A DNA stretch of 64,000 nucleotides from an uncultured Bacteroides sp. (GTDB lineage Bacteria; Bacteroidota; Bacteroidia; Bacteroidales; Bacteroidaceae): positions 1,435,946-1,499,945 of the forward strand of contig NZ_OY780936.1 in assembly GCF_963675905.1 (NCBI RefSeq), written 5' to 3'. Below, piece after piece: positions 28,541-35,855 of this stretch. The notes beneath the pieces are model-generated. The model worked only from the letters and a program-made list of their open reading frames with translations. It ran no database searches and had not been told where the DNA came from. The first letter of the stretch is position 1. Every line of letters begins with the position of its first letter. The position numbers and the translations under genes are program-made.

Positions 28541-29463
28541 TGTTTTCCCTCTTTATTTATGTTATCAGTTAATTTTATGCAAGAGCTAACCGATTTAAAT
28601 CTTTGCACAGCAGAGCAATAATCACGAAAGCCCTGATTAGATTTCACATTCCAGGAGATGCAATTCAATGCACCACCTAGTTTTATTAAACTTCGAGCAT
28701 CAATTGGAACAATACGTCCCTTATATTCCGGAAAAAGCGTTTCAAATTGTTTTATTGCCTGATTATCCTCTTCGATCCCTAACCAGGGAAGCAACATAAT
28801 ATCTTTGGTACGTAGATAGTTTATGTAAGCCCAGTTATTTTCAGAAGGCTTACTAACATCATAATGAAGCTCAATTATTTCAAATTTAGAGCCTAAAGAT
28901 TTCAGTATTTTCTTTCTCAACAGGTTATCAAAATCCTGATAGTTTGTCAAGAGTAACTGATTCTCTCTTATATATCTAACCATTCCATCAGCATGCCCAA
29001 ATGATTCAGCCTTATCCCATGGTATTACAATAAGTTCAGCCTTAAAAAGCTCCTCCAATTTGTTAAGTAAATCTATTCGAGAATAGTTTTTACTGTTTTC
29101 TTTAAAGACTTTATCAGTCATAATAACCGAATCATGACATTTAATTACATTACCACCATCAATAATAACATCTGTTAATGTAGGAGTTTGTCGTAGTCTT
29201 GAGCAACATTGGGTCGGATCTGTAATATATTCTTTCTTTTCACGTAAATAATCTGGATTATAACAATATTGCACTAAATAATTATCATTAATTTGTATTG
29301 GCATATAATCTCTAGCCCAATAATCTTTCGTTGAACAGAGAAATTCATGTTGTATTTCAAAAAACCTTAATACTTTATCAATAGTTTTATAACATTTAAA
29401 TCTTTTTATCCAAGGAGAAAAGAATACAATGTCAGTATCTTGATCGGTAACTAATTTATTCAT
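28531..29463 (-). CDS. agmatine deiminase / peptidylarginine deiminase family protein
   Basis: This 310-aa protein belongs to the PAD_porph/agmatine deiminase family of guanidine-modifying enzymes. Seen motifs: KDYWARDYMPIQ (substrate Asp), DGGNVIKC, FGHADGMVRYI (catalytic His and Asp), and LGGALNCISWN with the nucleophilic Cys268. It is shorter than typical AguA (about 350-370 aa). No signal peptide is present, so it is cytoplasmic. It starts a minus-strand operon with the 47-aa peptide, the 219-aa unknown and the ADP-ribosylglycohydrolase. Standard putrescine genes (AguB) are not next to it, so the substrate may not be agmatine. Confidence 0.85.
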   Translation of the reverse strand: MNKLVTDQDTDIVFFSPWIKRFKCYKTIDKVLRFFEIQHEFLCSTKDYWARDYMPIQINDNYLVQYCYNPDYLREKKEYITDPTQCCSRLRQTPTLTDVIIDGGNVIKCHDSVIMTDKVFKENSKNYSRIDLLNKLEELFKAELIVIPWDKAESFGHADGMVRYIRENQLLLTNYQDFDNLLRKKILKSLGSKFEIIELHYDVSKPSENNWAYINYLRTKDIMLLPWLGIEEDNQAIKQFETLFPEYKGRIVPIDARSLIKLGGALNCISWNVKSNQGFRDYCSAVQRFKSVSSCIKLTDNINKEGKQWN

Positions 29464-29490
29464 ACTCTATCATTTACATTTTTAATATTG

Positions 29491-29498
29491 CAAAGATA
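29491..29498 (-). promoter_or_regulatory. -7 element of the deiminase-ARH operon
   Basis: The minus strand reads TATCTTTG, a full match to TAnnTTTG, 27 bp before the start codon of the agmatine deiminase-like gene. No -33 box with good spacing is visible. Confidence 0.5.
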
Positions 29499-29647
29499 AA
29501 GGTTCGTATAGGGAAATATACTACTCAAAAATGCAGATTTATTAAATGATCTGAATATAAAAGAAAGACACATATCGTTTAGCCATTGCTGTATTATATT
29601 GCAGCATTAAGACATTAATACTTTTCTTCTAAAAAATCAAAATAAAC

Positions 29648-29775
29648 CCTCACTACCCTCACCATTTTCACTAAAACCATTTATAGATAAGCCTTTTCAG
29701 AGGTGAGGGATGCAATATCAACCCTCACCAAATGCTGGTTATCCATCACCAAATACAGTCATCCCTCACCATTTC
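29648..29775. repeat. cluster of CCCTCACCA-type repeats
   Basis: Within about 130 bp there are several copies of a CCCTCAC(C/T)A core (near 29648, 29657, 29722, 29763), a related CATCACCA (29744), and one inverted copy, AGGTGAGGGA (29701-29710). No ORF is present in the 420-bp gap 29464-29883. The only other features there are a -7 element and a hairpin at 29819. Similar CCCTCACC clusters recur in Bacteroides intergenic DNA as far as I remember. The function is unknown. Confidence 0.5.
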
Positions 29776-29818
29776 AGGAAAAAAATACAAAAATCAAGGG
29801 GTATTATCGAAAATTAGA

Positions 29819-29857
29819 AACCCGGACAAAACAATATAAAACAGTTTTGTCCGGGTT
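29819..29857 (-). terminator. hairpin after the AraC/GyrI gene
   Basis: AACCCGGACAAAAC and GTTTTGTCCGGGTT are perfectly complementary over 14 bp with an 11-base loop. It lies 26 bp past the stop codon of the regulator at 29884-30744. The following T content is modest. Confidence 0.75.
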
Positions 29858-29883
29858 ATTCAGTTTATTTTGATTGAAAACCT

Positions 29884-30744
29884 TTACTGCAAAGGAATAT
29901 AAATCTCCGTCTTCAGCTTGGCTTCTTCCGTGCGTGAAGGATCATTGATATACTTTTCATACAACGGAGCGTTACGAAGTTCGTATCCACTATCGGGAAG
30001 CCACTGGGCAAAGATGGTGTCATACACAATCCCGAGGTTTGTATAAGGGCCTTGATACGAGAAAACAGCATACTTGCCTCCGGCAATCTCCTTCACTCCT
30101 ATTTCTCCTTTTGGCTCTGCCGGTTTTGGAAGTACAAGACACACGTCAGTGCGAAGCTTTTCAGAGTTAGTAACCTTAGGATCATCATGATAAATGCTGA
30201 TGTGCTCAATGCCTGCCGAGAAAAGTTTATTCTCTTTCACATAAGCCCAAAGTTTGCCCCATGCCCCACAAAAGTCGAGTTCGGAATATGCTCCGGTTAA
30301 ACGGATATAAATTGCTGTCTTAGTTTCAATATCTATCACCTTAGGCGATTTCAACTTCAAGTCCGGATTTAATTGTACAGGTTTCATAATTACAAAGTTT
30401 TTATTGTTACGGTATTCTAATGGAGTTATATCATAAAATTGTTTGAACGATTTCGATAAAGAAGAAGGCATCTCATAACCCACGCTATAGGCTATTTGCT
30501 CTACAGGAAGGTCGGTATACCGAAGCAGACGGACGGCGGTTTCCAGCCTTACTCTTATTATGTAAGCTCCGAGTGTTTCGCCCAGAAAAGCTTTCATGAT
30601 TCGATGAAAATGATAAGTTGACAGGTTTGACATCTCAGCCAGCTTTTGCAAATCTAGTTCCTCGTCGAGGTGATTATTGATGTAATCTACTACAACATTC
30701 ACTCTTTTCAAATATTCTTCCCGTGTTGACGATTTTATTTCCAT
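29884..30744 (-). CDS. AraC-family regulator with GyrI-like effector domain
   Basis: This regulator has an N-terminal AraC HTH (about residues 10-110; EELDLQKLAEMSNLSTYHFHRIM; shown in part) and a C-terminal GyrI-like domain (about 140-285; IYIRLTGAYSELDFCGAW, AGGKYAVFSYQGPYTNLG), as in Rob/SoxS-like drug sensors. I place the start at the ATG at 30744 (MEIKSSTREEY). A longer reading from 30771 would begin inside the predicted -7 promoter box at 30769-30776. The protein is then 286 aa. It is divergent from the HU gene, and the palindrome array lies in their shared region. Confidence 0.87.
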   Translation of the reverse strand: MEIKSSTREEYLKRVNVVVDYINNHLDEELDLQKLAEMSNLSTYHFHRIMKAFLGETLGAYIIRVRLETAVRLLRYTDLPVEQIAYSVGYEMPSSLSKSFKQFYDITPLEYRNNKNFVIMKPVQLNPDLKLKSPKVIDIETKTAIYIRLTGAYSELDFCGAWGKLWAYVKENKLFSAGIEHISIYHDDPKVTNSEKLRTDVCLVLPKPAEPKGEIGVKEIAGGKYAVFSYQGPYTNLGIVYDTIFAQWLPDSGYELRNAPLYEKYINDPSRTEEAKLKTEIYIPLQ

Positions 30745-30768
30745 ACTTCTTTGTTTTAATTGATAGTG

Positions 30769-30776
30769 CAAAGATA
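30769..30776 (-). promoter_or_regulatory. -7 element of the AraC/GyrI gene
   Basis: The minus strand reads TATCTTTG, matching TAnnTTTG, 25 bp before the chosen start at 30744. Its position rules out a longer protein starting at 30771. Confidence 0.55.
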
Positions 30777-30870
30777 AAGTGAGTTTGCTGATTATCCTTG
30801 TCCGATATTGCTAATTATTTTATCAAATATGTTTGCGGATTTCATTAAATAGCCGTAATATTGTATTTCG

Positions 30871-30955
30871 TTTGATATACATCAAAGCAGTATTATGATG
30901 TACATCTAAGCATACGTTTGATGTACATCAAAGATAGTGTTTGATATACATCAAA
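30871..30955 (+). promoter_or_regulatory. four FNR-box-like palindromes at exact 23-bp spacing upstream of HU
   Basis: Sixteen-base palindromes start at 30871 (TTTGATATACATCAAA), 30894 (TATGATGTACATCTAA, degenerate), 30917 (TTTGATGTACATCAAA) and 30940 (TTTGATATACATCAAA). Each start is exactly 23 bp after the previous one, and the 7-bp spacers differ (GCAGTAT, GCATACG, GATAGTG). Copies 1, 3 and 4 contain a perfect TTGAT-N4-ATCAA, the binding site of the FNR branch of the Crp/Fnr family. Copy 3 overlaps a TACGTTTG that could be a -7 element. The array ends 42 bp before the HU start codon. An operator array is the simplest reading, but the protein that binds it is not known. Confidence 0.75.
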
Positions 30956-30997
30956 CGAAAAAGATTCCTAGTATAAATAAAATAAGCACTAATAATA

Positions 30998-31390
30998 ATG
31001 GCATTCAGATATAGAGTAAAAACAAAACGTTCCGCACTGAAAGATAAAACAACAAAATACTACGCAGTTCCCATCCGCAATGAGAAGGTACATATAGCCA
31101 ATCTGGCCGAAGAACTGTCACATCGCTGCTCTTTATCAAAAGGAGATATCCTGTCAACCTTGTCGGGATTGGTCGATTTAATGGAAGAGCATATGCACAA
31201 TGGCGACAGTGTTTATCTCGACAATCTGGGCATTTTCACCCTATCTGCTACCAGTGATGGCTTTGATACTCCCGAAGAATGTACACCATCAAAGGTAAGA
31301 GCTCAGAAAATTTGTTTCAGGGCAGATAACAAGCTAAAGAAAAACCTACAGTTTGTGCGATTTGAAAAAGATAAGTACAGCGTAGAATAA
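30998..31390 (+). CDS. HU-family DNA-binding protein (HU-HIG type)
   Basis: This 130-aa basic protein fits the Bacteroidetes HU-HIG group, which has a longer N-terminus than E. coli HU. Seen: MAFRYRVKTKRSALKDKTTKYYAVP, given here in part as a basic N-terminal strand; NLAEELSHRCSLSKGDILSTL (the dimer helices); and SVYLDNLGIFTLSATSDGFD (the beta region leading to the DNA-binding arm). It would bend and package DNA. It is preceded by four regularly spaced palindromes and is divergent from an AraC/GyrI gene. No terminator is obvious after it. Confidence 0.88.
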   Translation: MAFRYRVKTKRSALKDKTTKYYAVPIRNEKVHIANLAEELSHRCSLSKGDILSTLSGLVDLMEEHMHNGDSVYLDNLGIFTLSATSDGFDTPEECTPSKVRAQKICFRADNKLKKNLQFVRFEKDKYSVE

Positions 31391-31582
31391 TATACTCAAT
31401 TAACAAATATTCAAAATTAGAAGAATATAATTTAACAAATCATAATTTACAGAAAAATTCTGAGATTTTTTGAATATTACTATTTATTGTTTCATTTTAT
31501 TTTGTATTTTCACAATCTGAAGTTTGTATTAAACTCATTTTATAAAGAAAGTGTTAGATCAGACTGATAATTAATTAAAACA

Positions 31583-31945
31583 ATGAATATGAAAAAATTT
31601 ATTTTATTTGCTGCATTTATTGCAGCTGTTAGCTTCACTGCAAACGCACAAACAGTATCTAAAAAAGAAAAAGCTAAAACATGTTGTAAAGTAGAAAAAG
31701 CAGAATGCAAAGACGCTAAGGCTGAATGCAAAGACGCTAAGGCATGTTGCAAAGATGCTGCTAAAATGGCAAAAGCAGAAAAAAAAGAATGTAAAGCTGC
31801 ATGTAAAGAAGTTGGCAAAGAAGCTAAAGAAGCTTGCAAAGACGCAAAAGCTTGTTCAAAAGAATGCAAGAAAGATTGCAAAAAAGCATGCAAAGAAGCT
31901 AAAGGTGAAGTTAAAAAAGCAGCTAAAAAAGAAGTAAAAGGATAA
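31583..31945 (+). CDS. secreted Lys/Cys/Ala-rich repeat protein
   Basis: This 120-aa protein has a signal peptide (MNMKKFILFAAFIAAVSFTANAQ, cleaved near residue 23) and a mature part made almost only of Lys, Ala, Cys, Glu and Asp. I count 13 cysteines in about 97 residues, arranged as ECKDAK, CCKDAA, ECKAAC and similar units. A 21-bp DNA tandem repeat at 31703-31743 encodes two identical ECKDAKA units. The mature protein is predicted to be helical and strongly basic. Metal binding, or a disulfide-linked periplasmic or surface protein, is possible. I know no characterised homologue. MKK at 31589 is an alternative start. A terminator follows. Confidence 0.75.
   Translation: MNMKKFILFAAFIAAVSFTANAQTVSKKEKAKTCCKVEKAECKDAKAECKDAKACCKDAAKMAKAEKKECKAACKEVGKEAKEACKDAKACSKECKKDCKKACKEAKGEVKKAAKKEVKG
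31703..31743 (+). repeat. 21-bp in-frame tandem repeat in the Lys/Cys-rich gene
   Basis: GAATGCAAAGACGCTAAGGC occurs twice, at 31703 and 31724, identical over 20 bases with a 21-bp period, so copy-number change would keep the frame. A third, diverged copy (TGTTGCAAAGATGCTGCT) follows. Confidence 0.8.
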
Positions 31946-31970
31946 TTCTTAAAAAAATAGTCTTATTATA

Positions 31971-32006
31971 AAAAAGATAGAAAGGAAAAGCTTTCTATCT
32001 TTTTTT
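31971..32006 (+). terminator. intrinsic terminator after the Lys/Cys-rich gene
   Basis: AAAAAGATAGAAAG pairs with CTTTCTATCTTTTT around a six-base loop, and a T-run follows. The A-run on the left could let it work for the opposite strand too. Confidence 0.85.
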
Positions 32007-32090
32007 ATAGTATAAAACATAAGTTCGTTTATACAAATTATTCAATACTGACTGAGATGTAATTAATAAACGGCTAGTTAAACCCTGATT

Positions 32091-33062
32091 TTAATTAAAT
32101 ACCATATCGTTAACCTCTTTTCTTGGCGAGTAAGGCATAGAAACAGCATGTCCAAGGCGAACAAGCAACATAGGATATTCTCCATTTATATCAAGCTTAG
32201 TTCGCATTTCATCTGCAAGCGAATTCACCTCACATGGCTGATTTAAATAAGCATTGGTTACTCCCAACAATGTAGATTCGAGTAGGAATCTTTGAAGCGA
32301 TCGTCCTAAAGCAATCCAGTCTAAAGGCGTACTATTTTCAACGGTAAAAAGAACCAGCAAAGATGAAGATTCTATTTTCTTCTTATCCGATTTGTTTTGT
32401 GCCTTAGGAGTTAACATAAAATTCATGATTGGTTTTCCTATCCATGTAGGAACAGACGGCGAACCCATAACTGCATACGTAAGGCCGTCTTTATATTTAA
32501 GAACCTGCTTTTTATTTAGTCGTACCCAACTGGTAAGTTCTTTTTTAAAGGCGCTGTCTGTCATCTGAATTTCGTTACCTCTGTAAACAAACTCTTTCAA
32601 TAAATTGAATTCTGCATCTTCTTTCTCATACAAGTGAACATGAACTCCATACTCCAACTGAACTACTCTTAAAACTTTCAAAGTATCTTTAGCTAACGGC
32701 CTGTTAGTATAGATTCGTCTGTTGGTCTGTCTTTTATTTATCTGCTCAAAAAGAGAATCCGAATAAGTTTTATCATCTTTCTCTAATTCTACATGAACAT
32801 AATATTCACCAGTGGTATCTGCAAGAATGCTTACACTATCCTGATATCCAAAATGGCGTGCGGCAATACAAAGATTCTCTGTTGCAGTTCCTAAACTAAT
32901 ATACAACTCTCTGTTATTACCATCCACAACAGACAATGAACGACTAAAATCAGGATAAATATCAATAGATTTACTGGTTAATCTAAACCTCCAGGGCTGT
33001 GTATTGTGTCCGGACGGGGCCTTCAATGCATATTCAATCAATTCTGTAAATTGTTTCATCAC
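32091..33062 (-). CDS. Acg-type nitroreductase family FMN oxidoreductase
   Basis: This 323-aa protein is a nitroreductase-fold protein of the Acg (Rv2032-like) kind, with duplicated half-domains. Seen: YALKAPSGHNTQPWRFRL near the N-terminus (phosphate and FMN contact), NKRQTNRRIYTNRPL in the middle, and LGRSLQRFLLESTLLGVTNAYLNQPCE followed by LLVRLGHA in the C-terminal half. It should bind FMN and is cytoplasmic. Substrate and partners are unknown. It is a single gene with its own TAnnTTTG element. Confidence 0.85.
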   Translation of the reverse strand: MMKQFTELIEYALKAPSGHNTQPWRFRLTSKSIDIYPDFSRSLSVVDGNNRELYISLGTATENLCIAARHFGYQDSVSILADTTGEYYVHVELEKDDKTYSDSLFEQINKRQTNRRIYTNRPLAKDTLKVLRVVQLEYGVHVHLYEKEDAEFNLLKEFVYRGNEIQMTDSAFKKELTSWVRLNKKQVLKYKDGLTYAVMGSPSVPTWIGKPIMNFMLTPKAQNKSDKKKIESSSLLVLFTVENSTPLDWIALGRSLQRFLLESTLLGVTNAYLNQPCEVNSLADEMRTKLDINGEYPMLLVRLGHAVSMPYSPRKEVNDMVFN

Positions 33063-33086
33063 TTTCTATTCTTCAATAATAACGTA

Positions 33087-33094
33087 CAAATATA
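33087..33094 (-). promoter_or_regulatory. -7 element of the nitroreductase gene
   Basis: The minus strand reads TATATTTG, matching TAnnTTTG, 24 bp before the start codon. Confidence 0.5.
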
Positions 33095-33253
33095 TACTAA
33101 TTATTGAAAAAATCACATCAAAAGCATAAATATTTATATTTTACCTTTTAAACTTTACTTTATTGATATTGTGAGACGAACAAATTGAGAATTGAAATGT
33201 TATTTAAGAAGCGTCAGTATATTCATTACCAATAACTAAATTTTAACGGAAAT

Positions 33254-35758
33254 ATGAGGAGTATTTGTTTTTTCCTTTTCCTGCTAATTTCCGTACTAAG
33301 CAGCGTGGCTCAAACGCCTCAAAGAAGAACAGATCAACTGACAGGATATACGGTTAAAGGAACTGTTATTGATTCTATATCCGGTCAGGGTGTACAATAT
33401 GCCACACTTAGTATAGCCGCAGCACGTTCACCTCAAAATCTGCTAAAGGTGGTGGTAAGTGATAATAACGGAAATTTCACGGCTTCATTTAATGCTTCAC
33501 CCGGCAATTATGCAATTGCTATACAGTTTGTTGGCATGAAGCCAGCAGTAAAAAGATTCTCTCTTACCGCAAATCAAAAACAGGTTTCTTTAGGGTCTAT
33601 ATTTATGACTGAAACTTCAGCTCTATTAAATGAAGTTGTGGTTGTGGCACAAAAGCCTTTAGTTAAGGTTGAAATAGATAAACTAACCTACAGTATTGAA
33701 AACGACCCGGAGGCTAAAACCAGCAACACGCTGGAAATGTTTCGTAAGATACCAATGATTACGGTGGACAATGAAGATAATATTCAACTAAAAGGTTCGT
33801 CCGATTTTAAAATATACCTGAATGGTAAGCCTTCCAACATGATTAGCAATAATCCAAGCGATGTACTGAAAAGCATGCCTGCCAATTCCATTAAGAGTGT
33901 TGAAGTAATTACCGATCCCGGAGCTAAATATGATGCAGAAGGTGTTGGAGGAATTATTAATATTATCACTGTAAAAAGTGGAATTCAAGGGTATACAGCA
34001 ACTGTTCGCAGTAATGCAAGTACGCAGGGACGCATCGGTGGAGGAGCTTACTTATCTATGAAAATGGGGAAATTTGGTATTACTGCAAACTACAATTACA
34101 ATCACATCAACACGCCTTACAATGATTCTTATCTGGAACGTACAAATCTCGTAAATAACATAGAAAAATACATGACTCAGAACGGACGTTCAAAGAATAA
34201 AGGACCGTTTCAGTTTGGCACCGTAGAGGCCAGTTACGAGATAGACACACTTAATCTTGTAAGCTTGTCTGTCGAAAGGTTTAACGGAAAAATAACTGGT
34301 ATTTCAGACTACATGGTTGAGATGAAAGATGCTGAATATAATCCATATTACAGTTATGACAGATACAGCAAATCAACCAGAACGTTTGGTTCAACAGACA
34401 TAAATGTAGATTATCAGCGGTCAACTCATCGCAAAGACGAACTACTTACTGTTTCTTACAAATTCGAAAACAACCCTAACGATAGTAAAAGCAACACTTT
34501 ATTAAAGAACTTATCGGGTGCTGTTCCCCTATTTCTGGCACGTACTCAAAACAACGTAAATAAAGCCTCAACAAATGAGCATACAATGCAGCTTGATTAT
34601 ACACGCCCAACATGGAAGGGTCAAAAGCTTGAAGCTGGATTAAAGTTTATTCTCCGTAAAAGTAACAGTGAAACGGAGCGCTGGCAAAATGATACTTTGG
34701 TAATTGATCCGTCTTACGACTTTAAGCATACACAAGAAATTTATTCTGCTTATATCAGTTACGATATCAAGATAAAGAAGTTTGGAATTAAAGCAGGGGT
34801 GCGCGAAGAAAGCACTAGCCAGAAAGTTAAATACATTCTTTCTCCCGAGATGAACTTCAAAGTCAGTTATTCCAATTTAGTTCCTTCGGCAACCATTTCA
34901 TATATGAAAAGTCCTGCAGAACAAATCCGTTTCGGATATTCCATGCGTATTCGCCGTCCGGGCATTAGAAACCTTAATCCGTATATAAATGATACAGATC
35001 CTGAAAATATCAGCTATGGTAATCCTAAACTTGATCCGGAAAAGAGCCACAACCTGAATCTGAATTACAGCAGATTCTCTCCCAAGCTTAATATTAATCT
35101 TGGTTTAAGCTATCGCTTCGCAAACAATGGAATAGAAAGCTACACATTTATTGACCCGCAAAAGCCAAATGTAAGTCAGACAACTTACGATAATATTGGT
35201 CGTAGCCAGCGGACTAGTCTCAATATATATGGTAACTGGAATGCTTTTAAGAACTTCAATCTTATAATAAACGGAGGCGTTTTTTATGTAAATATGAAAA
35301 GTGATGCAACATCATCAACAGATGTGCTAAGTACAGATGGATTCTTTTACAATTGCTATACAGGACTTCAATATACACTTCCCAAGAACTTCCGTTTAAA
35401 TCTGAATGGAGGTTACTTCGCCCCCAGAGTTAGTTTGCAGGGAAAAACATCGGCATTCTATTTCACCAGTTTTTCTGTGAGCAAAGATTTCCTGGACAAG
35501 AAATTATCAGTATCTCTCTCCTGCAATGATCCATTCTGGAAAACAAAAGAATATACAAGCAGAACAAATGACAGGAGTTTTGCTATGAAGAATGTAAATT
35601 ATATCAATGCACGCGATTTCAGAATAAGCCTGTCATACAGATTTGGAACTCTTAAAACATCTGCTTCAAAGAAAGCAAAGAAAGGAATTACAAATGATGA
35701 TTTAAACAATAATAATGAAGAGAACCAAGTGGAAGGAGTAAATACAAACAACAGATAA
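33254..35758 (+). CDS. outer-membrane beta-barrel protein with carboxypeptidase-like N-domain
   Basis: This 834-aa protein has a signal peptide ending in SVAQT, a carboxypeptidase-D regulatory-like beta-sandwich (about residues 32-115), a TonB-receptor-like plug (about 120-245; KLTYSIENDPEAK, IYLNGKPSN, NSIKSVEVITDPGAKYDAEG), and a large barrel of the OMP_b-brl_3 type. The last strand is FRISLSYRFG, followed by a 35-residue polar tail rich in Asn and Lys. Such proteins are often called outer membrane beta-barrel family proteins. Ligand is unknown. No SusD-like partner is next to it. Confidence 0.88.
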   Translation: MRSICFFLFLLISVLSSVAQTPQRRTDQLTGYTVKGTVIDSISGQGVQYATLSIAAARSPQNLLKVVVSDNNGNFTASFNASPGNYAIAIQFVGMKPAVKRFSLTANQKQVSLGSIFMTETSALLNEVVVVAQKPLVKVEIDKLTYSIENDPEAKTSNTLEMFRKIPMITVDNEDNIQLKGSSDFKIYLNGKPSNMISNNPSDVLKSMPANSIKSVEVITDPGAKYDAEGVGGIINIITVKSGIQGYTATVRSNASTQGRIGGGAYLSMKMGKFGITANYNYNHINTPYNDSYLERTNLVNNIEKYMTQNGRSKNKGPFQFGTVEASYEIDTLNLVSLSVERFNGKITGISDYMVEMKDAEYNPYYSYDRYSKSTRTFGSTDINVDYQRSTHRKDELLTVSYKFENNPNDSKSNTLLKNLSGAVPLFLARTQNNVNKASTNEHTMQLDYTRPTWKGQKLEAGLKFILRKSNSETERWQNDTLVIDPSYDFKHTQEIYSAYISYDIKIKKFGIKAGVREESTSQKVKYILSPEMNFKVSYSNLVPSATISYMKSPAEQIRFGYSMRIRRPGIRNLNPYINDTDPENISYGNPKLDPEKSHNLNLNYSRFSPKLNINLGLSYRFANNGIESYTFIDPQKPNVSQTTYDNIGRSQRTSLNIYGNWNAFKNFNLIINGGVFYVNMKSDATSSTDVLSTDGFFYNCYTGLQYTLPKNFRLNLNGGYFAPRVSLQGKTSAFYFTSFSVSKDFLDKKLSVSLSCNDPFWKTKEYTSRTNDRSFAMKNVNYINARDFRISLSYRFGTLKTSASKKAKKGITNDDLNNNNEENQVEGVNTNNR

Positions 35759-35802
35759 TCTTCTGATCTGAGTTAGATAATCCTCTGGTCTGAGATAAAA
35801 GA

Positions 35803-35845
35803 AAGGGCGCCCAACAACCATTGAGCGCCCTTAACTTTTTTATTT
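35803..35845 (+). terminator. intrinsic terminator between convergent genes
   Basis: AAGGGCGC and GCGCCCTT form a GC-rich stem followed by a T-rich stretch (aacttttttattttt). It ends the barrel-protein gene and may also serve the convergent GH20 gene that ends at 35856. Confidence 0.85.
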
Positions 35846-35855
35846 TTCTGAAATA

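Noticed and set aside
30871-30955. The regularly spaced palindromes as a CRISPR array
   Set aside because: Spacers are only 7 bp, repeats are 16 bp and palindromic, and there are no cas genes.
31540-31893. A 117-codon ORF antisense to the Lys/Cys-rich gene (Leu/Ser/His-rich)
   Set aside because: It is a mirror of the biased Lys/Ala/Cys codons. The plus-strand frame has a signal peptide and a terminator.
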